Below are positions 5,960 to 10,633 of a stretch of 10,633 nucleotides of DNA, piece by piece. This stretch comes from CAVXAE01 sp044225565 (GTDB lineage: Bacteria; Pseudomonadota; Gammaproteobacteria; Steroidobacterales; Steroidobacteraceae): the NCBI GenBank assembly GCA_044225565.1, contig JBGAIL010000173.1:1-10633 (forward strand), written 5' to 3'. Numbering within the stretch: the first letter of the stretch is position 1; every line of letters begins with the position of its first letter. Below the pieces are notes generated by a model that made no database searches, was not told the origin of the DNA, and saw only the letters and a list, made by a program, of their open reading frames with translations. The position numbers and the translations under genes were made by a program.

Positions 5960-6768
5960 CCGGCCACCGCCAGTATCACACTGGCGGCCTTGAACACGGC
6001 CACCGCTTCCATCCCGCGCGCCAACCGCAATTCCTTCACCGACGTGTTGGTCACGATCGCTGCGATCGTCGAACCGCCGGTGATCTCCAGCACGATTTCG
6101 CTGTTCACGGCACCACGCACCACGCGCACGACGCGGCCCGCCAGTTGATTTCGCGCCGAAAGCTTCAGGCGCGGACCTGCGCCGGCCGCCAGGATGATCG
6201 ACGATGCTTTGATCAGCGCCACCGCCGCCACTCCGCGCTTCAGGCCAAGCGCGGCGGTGCTGCCTCTCGTGATCGCCGCGGTGAGGCGCTCCCCACCGGT
6301 GAGAGCCAGCTCCACCACGTCGTTGACGGCCCCTTTTTCGATACGACTGACGGTGCCGGCGAGCTGGTTGCGCGCGCTGGTGGAGAAGGCGAGCCGTGCC
6401 ATGAGCCGGGAGTCGTCGTCGGGAGCGGCCTTGCGGCCGTTGAGCGCGTCGAGGAAGCGCCGGTTCTCGCGGGCCGCCGACTGATAAGCGGACACGAGCT
6501 GCCGGCCGCGGTCGGTCAGCACCGCGCCGCCGCCGCCGCGCCCGCCCACGGAACGCTCCACGAGCGGCGTTCCGGCCAGGTTGTTCATGGTCTCGACTGC
6601 GTCCCAGGCGGCCTTATACGTAATGCCTACGCGGCGGGCTGCGGCCGCAATCGAACGGTGCTCCCCGATGCCGGCCAGCAGCTCCATGCGTCGCTGCCCC
6701 GCCAGGGTACCGCCGCGCGTCTCGATGGTGAGGGAGCTGCCGATGTGGAAGGGCTGGGGGCGTGCCAT
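5956..6768 (-). CDS. modE: Molybdate-responsive transcriptional regulator ModE
   Basis: 270 aa from ATG 6768. An upstream in-frame ATG at 6798 would add ten residues, but the family begins near MARPQPFHIG. Residues about 20-125 form the LysR-like winged helix domain: G-I-G-E-H-R-S-I-A-A-A-A-R-R-V-G-I-T-Y-K-A-A-W-D-A-V-E-T-M-N is the recognition helix-turn-helix (about 33-62), followed by L-V-E-R-S-V-G-G-R-G-G-G-G-A-V-L-T, the Gly-rich wing. Two Mop/TOBE repeats follow, each opening with S-A-R-N-Q-L-A-G (131-138 and 204-211), which bind molybdate or tungstate at the dimer interface. Full ModE architecture and length (E. coli ModE is 262 aa). When Mo is plentiful, ModE dimers bind an AACG..ATAT dyad and repress modABC. 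Such a dyad lies at 3734-3764. The gene is convergent with modC, 20 bp between stops, and its frame is intact. Confidence 0.95.
   Translation of the reverse strand: MARPQPFHIGSSLTIETRGGTLAGQRRMELLAGIGEHRSIAAAARRVGITYKAAWDAVETMNNLAGTPLVERSVGGRGGGGAVLTDRGRQLVSAYQSAARENRRFLDALNGRKAAPDDDSRLMARLAFSTSARNQLAGTVSRIEKGAVNDVVELALTGGERLTAAITRGSTAALGLKRGVAAVALIKASSIILAAGAGPRLKLSARNQLAGRVVRVVRGAVNSEIVLEITGGSTIAAIVTNTSVKELRLARGMEAVAVFKAASVILAVAG
5967..5987. repeat. Perfect inverted repeat in the 3' end of modE
   Basis: CCGCCAGT (5967-5974) and ACTGGCGG (5980-5987) are exact reverse complements separated by ATCAC, giving a stable 8-bp GC-rich stem. It lies inside the last codons of modE and just beyond the end of modC. 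It may stop or stabilise the convergent transcripts, but lacks a U-tract on either side. Chance formation in GC-rich coding DNA is possible. Confidence 0.4.
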
Positions 6769-6879
6769 GGCGGCGCAGTCTAGCGCTTTCACCGGCATCC
6801 GGAGTCCGACGCACGTCCTGTGACCCCCTGGTGGAAGCTGGTAAGGTGTGCCGCTCCTTCAACGACAGCACCGCGAGCC

Positions 6880-8157
6880 ATGAGCACCGAGACCCCGTTC
6901 CGCCCCAGCGAGAGCCTGCGTCACGTCCGCTACGAGATCCGTGGCAGGCTCGCCAGGCGCGCCTACGAGATGCAGCGCCAGGGCTACGAGATCGTCTCGC
7001 TCAACATCGGCAACCCCGGTGCCTTCGGCTTCCGCACGCCCGAGACCATGCGCCTCGCGATGATCGAGAACCTGGCCGACAGCGAAGCCTATTGCCACCA
7101 GAAGGGCATCTTCCCGGCACGCGAGGCCGTGGTGATGCAGCAGCAGGCCCGTGGCGTGCAGGGCGTCACCGTGGACGAAGTGTTCATGGGCAACGGCGTG
7201 AGCGAGCTCATCGACCTGGTGCTCCGCGCGTTGCTCAACCGCGGAGACGAGGTGCTGGTGCCGAGCCCGGACTATCCGCTGTGGACCGCGGCGGTCACGC
7301 TGAACGACGGCAAGGCAGTGCACTACCCGTGCCGGCCGGAGAACGGCTTCATGCCCGATCCGGAAGAGCTCGCGAAGCTCGTGACGCCGCGCACGCGAGC
7401 CATCGTCGTCATCAATCCAAACAATCCGACGGGCGCCGTTTACCCGCGGCCCGTGCTCGAAGCCATCGCCCGGCTCGCGGAGAAGGCGGGGCTCGTGGTG
7501 TTCAGCGACGAGATCTACGACCAGATCCTGTACGACGGCGCCGAGTTCGTGCCCATGGCCACGCTCGTGCAAGGCACGCTGTGCGCGACCCTGTCCGGCC
7601 TGTCCAAGGTCTATCGCGCCTGCGGATACCGGGTGGGCTGGGCATCGTTTTCCGGCCGCACTCCTGCGAGCGCGGATTATTTCGCGGCGCTGGAATTGCT
7701 GAGCTCGCTGCGCTTGTGCAGCAACGTGCCTGCGCAGTGGGCGGTGCAGACCGCGCTGGGCGGATACCAGAGCATCCGGGATCTGGTGGGGCCGGGCGGG
7801 CGGCTGTTCGAGTCGCGTCGTGCCATTCTCGATGCCGTGCAGCACAGTCGATATTTAACGCTCGTACCGCCGCAGGGCGCGATGTACGCCTTCCTCGGCG
7901 TCGATCGTGAGCGCCTGCCGGACTTCGACGATCGCCAGTTCGCGCTGGACCTGCTCGAGCAGAAGCACGTGCTCGTCGCGCCGGGCGTCAGCTTCAACGT
8001 GCCGTACACGAATCATTTTCGAGTCACCAACCTGCCGGATGCAGCGGTGCTGCGGGACGTGTTCGCGCGCATGGAAGAGCTGCTCGCGAGCTATGCCCAC
8101 GCGCCGCGCAAGCCCGGTGACGACCGGGTGGTCGAAGCCGGAAATAGATTCAAGTAA
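6880..8157 (+). CDS. alaA: AlaA-like alanine (glutamate-pyruvate) aminotransferase, PLP-dependent
   Basis: 425 aa from ATG 6880 (M-S-T-E-T-P-F-R-P-S-E-S-L). An in-frame start at 6820 would add 20 residues unlike the family. The protein follows E. coli AlaA (405 aa) closely: L-N-I-G-N-P-G-A-F-G-F at 41-51, Y-C-H-Q-K-G at 71-76, M-G-N-G-V-S-E-L at 103-110, S-P-D-Y-P-L-W-T-A-A-V at 129-139, N-P-N-N-P-T-G-A-V-Y at 179-188, D-E-I-Y-D at 210-214, and L-S-G-L-S-K with PLP Schiff-base lysine K243. R251 (Y-R-V-G-W) follows, then N-V-P-A-Q and Q-T-A-L-G-G-Y-Q-S, and substrate-carboxylate arginine R381 in H-F-R-V-T. It is a soluble fold-type I enzyme interconverting pyruvate plus glutamate with alanine plus 2-oxoglutarate. 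A C-terminal tail of about 20 residues exceeds E. coli AlaA. It is divergent from modE with 111 bp between starts, where I see no strong promoter. A related broad-specificity alanine/valine aminotransferase is the alternative. Confidence 0.92.
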   Translation: MSTETPFRPSESLRHVRYEIRGRLARRAYEMQRQGYEIVSLNIGNPGAFGFRTPETMRLAMIENLADSEAYCHQKGIFPAREAVVMQQQARGVQGVTVDEVFMGNGVSELIDLVLRALLNRGDEVLVPSPDYPLWTAAVTLNDGKAVHYPCRPENGFMPDPEELAKLVTPRTRAIVVINPNNPTGAVYPRPVLEAIARLAEKAGLVVFSDEIYDQILYDGAEFVPMATLVQGTLCATLSGLSKVYRACGYRVGWASFSGRTPASADYFAALELLSSLRLCSNVPAQWAVQTALGGYQSIRDLVGPGGRLFESRRAILDAVQHSRYLTLVPPQGAMYAFLGVDRERLPDFDDRQFALDLLEQKHVLVAPGVSFNVPYTNHFRVTNLPDAAVLRDVFARMEELLASYAHAPRKPGDDRVVEAGNRFK

Positions 8158-8171
8158 ATTCCGGGAAGATA

Positions 8172-8201
8172 TTCCAATAAATTGATTTGCTTAGATTATC
8201 T
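8172..8201 (+). promoter_or_regulatory. Possible promoter in AT-rich gap before the AddB-like gene
   Basis: The stretch from about 8148 to 8218 is strongly AT-rich compared with everything around it. A weak pair can be read as TTCCAA (8172-8177) and TTATCT (8196-8201) with 18 bp between. The -10 candidate forms one arm of the inverted repeat at 8196-8211. The evidence is composition plus loose hexamers only. Confidence 0.25.
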
Positions 8202-10633
8202 GACAAGATAACCTTCATCCTCGAAAACGGGGGCACCCTCGTCGTGCCATCCCGTCAGCGCGCTGAGGCCATCCGCCTTGCCTATGCGGCCGCTGCTCTG
8301 GACCGCAGGCTCGCGGTCTGGCGCACGCCGGACGTCCTTCCTCTCGATGCGTGGCGAGCGCGCGAAATCTCCAGGGCGGCGGCGCTCGATGGCGACATGC
8401 CGCGGCTGTCGTCGCCTGCGGAAGAGTGGGTGCTGTGGCGGAATGCCACCGAAGAGGCGACCGCCGGCATGCCTCTCGTCTCGCAGGCGCCGCTCGCCGA
8501 AGCGTTGAAGCGTGCGGACCAGCTTGCATCCGAGTTCGAGATCGATACCCGGGCCCTTCGGAACGGCGGCGCGGAGCAGGCTCTGCTTTTCCGGGTGCGC
8601 CAGCGAGTAATGGATGAAGAGCGCACGCTCGGATCGTCTCCCGCACACCGGCTGGCTGCCACGCTGCCGGCGCTGGGAGATGGGCGAACGGTGGCATTCG
8701 CGGGTTTCGGCTCACTTACGCCGCAATTGCGTGCTCTCGTCGAAGCGCGGCGCGCGCACGGGCTGGACACTCTGTTGCTGGAGACCCCCGCTGCCACCGT
8801 GAGCCAGGGCTCGAGACGTGTGGTCCGCCCCGATGATTCGGCCGCGGAGCTCGAGGAGATCGCGTCGTGGTGCCGAGAGCGCATCGCGGATCAGCCCGAC
8901 GCTCGCCTGCTCGTGATGTTGCCGGGCTCTCCATCGCCACGGCAGAGACTCGTCTCGCTGATCCATCAAGCGCTCGATCCTGCGCGTTCGTTGAGTAGCG
9001 CCGCGGGCGGGCCGGAAGCGCTTGCCGCGATCGAGGGCGGCGAGCCCCTGGGCTCGCGGCCGATGGTGGCCCAGGCGCTGGGCAGCCTGCATTGGCTGGT
9101 CGACGGCTCGGACTTCGAGGGCTTCAGCGAATGGCTTCGGTCGCCGTACTGGCATTCACCGCGCTCCAGCGAGCGCCACAGGCTCGATCTGTGGCTGCGC
9201 GAGCACGCATCGCTCGAGCCCGACGTGCCTCAGCTGCTCGCGCTGCTGCAACGGGTGCCGTCGTCGCTCGAGCCGGCGGCCGGTGAGTTGAGTGCGCGAA
9301 TCGGACGAGCCATGCAGAAACTGGGGCGCGCATCGGGGTCGCCACGCGAGTGGTCGGAGCGACTGCACGGCGCACTGGATGCTCTGGGATGGCCAGGCGA
9401 GCGCCAGCGCGACAGCAACGAGCAACAGACCTGCGAGCGCCTGCTCGATCTGCTGAAGGAGCTGGGAAGCCTTGCTCCTGCGACGGGCACGCTCACGCGC
9501 AATGAGGCTATCCGCTGGCTCACGGAGCTTGCGGGCCGTACGGCTTTCAGCCCTGCGAGCGGCGATGCGCTGGTGACGGTGTCACCGTTGCTCTGCGACC
9601 CCATCGCGCACTATGACGGCATCTGGGTCGCGGGGCTGAACGCGGAGGCATGGCCGCAATCCGTGCAGCCCGATCCGTTTCTGCCGCTGCAGGCGCAGCG
9701 GACGGCTGGCGTGCCCGCCGCCAGTGCGGCCGGAAGACTGGAGCAGGCGCGTGAGCTGATGGCAGCCTGGAATGCCGCGGCGGCGGAGCTCGTACTGAGC
9801 GCACCTTGCCGGGCACAGGACATGGAACTGTTGCCCAGTCCGCTGCTCGCCGAGCCGGAGATCGGGGCCGGGCCGACGGGCCCTGCGCCGGCATGGTTGC
9901 CGTCGAAGCTCCGTCGCGAAGGGATGACGGAGTCCATCCTGGATGTCGAGGGCGTTCCGTGGCCTGCAGGCGTCCCGCTGCCAGCGGGCACTTTCAGCCT
10001 GCAGTTGCAGAACGAATGCCCTTTCCGCGCCTATGCCGAACTGCGGCTCGGAAGCTCGCCGCTCGAAGCTCCGCAGCCAGGCATCGAGGCCGACGTGCGT
10101 GGCCGGCTGCTGCATCTCTCACTGGAGAAGCTGTGGAGCCGGCTGCGGGATTCGCGCGCACTGCAGTCACTGTCCGATCCGGAATGTGATGCGCTCATCG
10201 CAGAATGTGTCGACGAGGCAGCGGATTTCCTGTGGCGCACCGAGCCGGGCGCGCCCCCACAGGTGCGGGAGCGCAGGCGCACGCGTCGGCTCATTTCCGC
10301 GCTGTGCGCTCTCGAGCGCGAGCGGTTCCCGTTCAATGTGGCGCATACCGAGCTCGAGTCCCTGCTGCGGCTGGGCGAGGCGGAGCTGCGGCTGCGCATC
10401 GATCGCATCGATGCGCTGGAGGCCGGCGGCAGCGTGATCCTCGATTACAAGAGCGGCCGGCGCACGCCGGCGGACTGGTACGGGGAGCGCCCGTCCCACG
10501 TGCAACTCATGGCCTATCTCGCGGCGATAGGCGGTGACGTTCGCGCGATGGCTACGGTGAACGTAACCGCTCGCGAAGTGCGCTTCGATGGCATCGCGGC
10601 AGCGGCCGACCTGCTGCCGAAAGTCGCGAGAGT
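8187..10633 (+). CDS. AddB-like DNA repair protein with C-terminal RecB-family PD-(D/E)XK nuclease domain (partial, runs off right edge)
   Basis: An uninterrupted frame from 8181 to the window end, 815 codons if the TTG at 8187 is the start. That start is tentative: no clear Shine-Dalgarno is visible, and the only other early option is GTG 8244, which would cut off the first strand (G-G-T-L-V-V-P-S-R). The N-terminal two-thirds resembles the inactive helicase part of AddB-type proteins: a degenerate nucleotide site at V-P-S-R-Q-R-A-E, with no GKT. Nuclease marks near the end: C611 in C-P-F-R-A-Y (first cysteine of the AddB-type iron-sulfur cluster motif), G-R-L-L-H with H643, D739 in R-I-D-R-I-D, D753 and K755 in I-L-D-Y-K-S-G, and Q773 in Q-L-M-A-Y. 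It best fits the proteobacterial 'probable DNA repair protein' family that usually precedes a UvrD/AddA-like helicase gene. That partner, and the remaining Fe-S cysteines, would lie right of the window. Expected role: end processing in double-strand break repair. Confidence 0.85.
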   Translation, partial: MLRLSDKITFILENGGTLVVPSRQRAEAIRLAYAAAALDRRLAVWRTPDVLPLDAWRAREISRAAALDGDMPRLSSPAEEWVLWRNATEEATAGMPLVSQAPLAEALKRADQLASEFEIDTRALRNGGAEQALLFRVRQRVMDEERTLGSSPAHRLAATLPALGDGRTVAFAGFGSLTPQLRALVEARRAHGLDTLLLETPAATVSQGSRRVVRPDDSAAELEEIASWCRERIADQPDARLLVMLPGSPSPRQRLVSLIHQALDPARSLSSAAGGPEALAAIEGGEPLGSRPMVAQALGSLHWLVDGSDFEGFSEWLRSPYWHSPRSSERHRLDLWLREHASLEPDVPQLLALLQRVPSSLEPAAGELSARIGRAMQKLGRASGSPREWSERLHGALDALGWPGERQRDSNEQQTCERLLDLLKELGSLAPATGTLTRNEAIRWLTELAGRTAFSPASGDALVTVSPLLCDPIAHYDGIWVAGLNAEAWPQSVQPDPFLPLQAQRTAGVPAASAAGRLEQARELMAAWNAAAAELVLSAPCRAQDMELLPSPLLAEPEIGAGPTGPAPAWLPSKLRREGMTESILDVEGVPWPAGVPLPAGTFSLQLQNECPFRAYAELRLGSSPLEAPQPGIEADVRGRLLHLSLEKLWSRLRDSRALQSLSDPECDALIAECVDEAADFLWRTEPGAPPQVRERRRTRRLISALCALERERFPFNVAHTELESLLRLGEAELRLRIDRIDALEAGGSVILDYKSGRRTPADWYGERPSHVQLMAYLAAIGGDVRAMATVNVTAREVRFDGIAAAADLLPKVAR
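8196..8211. repeat. Perfect inverted repeat TTATCT-GACA-AGATAA
   Basis: Two exact 6-base arms (8196-8201 and 8206-8211) with a 4-base spacer lie at the very start of the AddB-like gene. It could be a protein-binding site, or an mRNA hairpin just after the proposed TTG start. The sequence is AT-rich and overlaps a possible -10 hexamer. Confidence 0.4.

Noticed and set aside
6145..6783. A 212-codon plus-strand open frame opposite modE
   Set aside because: It lies antisense to a clear, complete ModE and its translation is Arg/Ala/Gly-rich with no recognisable motif, a typical shadow in high-GC DNA.
6859..7845. A 328-codon minus-strand open frame opposite alaA
   Set aside because: Rich in His, Arg and Gln with no domain, wholly inside alaA; an antisense shadow.
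6762..7910. A 382-codon plus-strand frame overlapping the aminotransferase
   Set aside because: The alaA frame carries every family motif. The other frame is Arg/Pro/Ala-rich noise.
9156..10633. Several 100-180 codon open frames on both strands inside the AddB-like gene
   Set aside because: One frame is open from 8181 to the window end and carries the nuclease motifs; the others have low-complexity Arg/Ala/Ser composition.
1..10633. A hidden defence system, CRISPR array, mobile element or phage module
   Set aside because: I saw no regularly spaced repeats, transposase, integrase, tRNA-type att site or toxin-antitoxin pair. All the genes are assigned to ordinary families.

Overview
The window is about 10.6 kb of high-GC bacterial chromosome. 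The gene set (ETF beta subunit, Opp/Dpp-type ABC transporter, modABC with a ModE-type regulator, AlaA-like aminotransferase, AddB-like nuclease) fits a GC-rich proteobacterium, most likely a gammaproteobacterium of the Steroidobacter/Xanthomonas sort. The taxon is inferred from protein style and is not proven. I found no tRNA, rRNA, CRISPR array, insertion sequence or phage gene.

Layout. (1) 1-112, minus strand: the first 37 codons of etfB. (2) 160-3724, plus strand: a tightly packed peptide-type ABC importer operon of oppB, oppC and a fused double ATPase. Its first ATPase module is intact and its second is full of frame changes. No solute-binding protein gene is present. (3) 3721-5935, plus strand: a molybdate transporter operon modA-modB-modC behind a promoter and a good ModE-type operator. 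modA and modB are readable only by switching frame many times. modC is open throughout but has no usable start codon and no C-terminal TOBE domain. (4) 5956-6768, minus strand: a complete ModE regulator with two Mop repeats, convergent with modC. (5) 6880-8157, plus strand: an intact AlaA-like alanine aminotransferase. (6) 8187 to the window end, plus strand: a long AddB-like protein with a C-terminal RecB-family nuclease domain, incomplete at the right edge.

How the parts work together. ModE very probably senses molybdate and represses modABC from the dyad at 3734-3764, giving a self-contained molybdenum uptake and homeostasis locus. The Opp-type importer, the aminotransferase and the DNA-repair nuclease appear to be independent neighbours.

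The most striking feature is not a new system. It is a sharply bounded tract, about 2870-5300, with roughly twenty reading-frame changes and one clear in-frame stop, while the frame-corrected proteins remain well conserved. Flanking genes over about 2.7 kb on the left and 5.3 kb on the right have none. This looks more like a low-accuracy stretch of assembly than genuine gene decay, and coordinates of individual indels there are approximate. I did not find convincing evidence of a previously undescribed biological system here.
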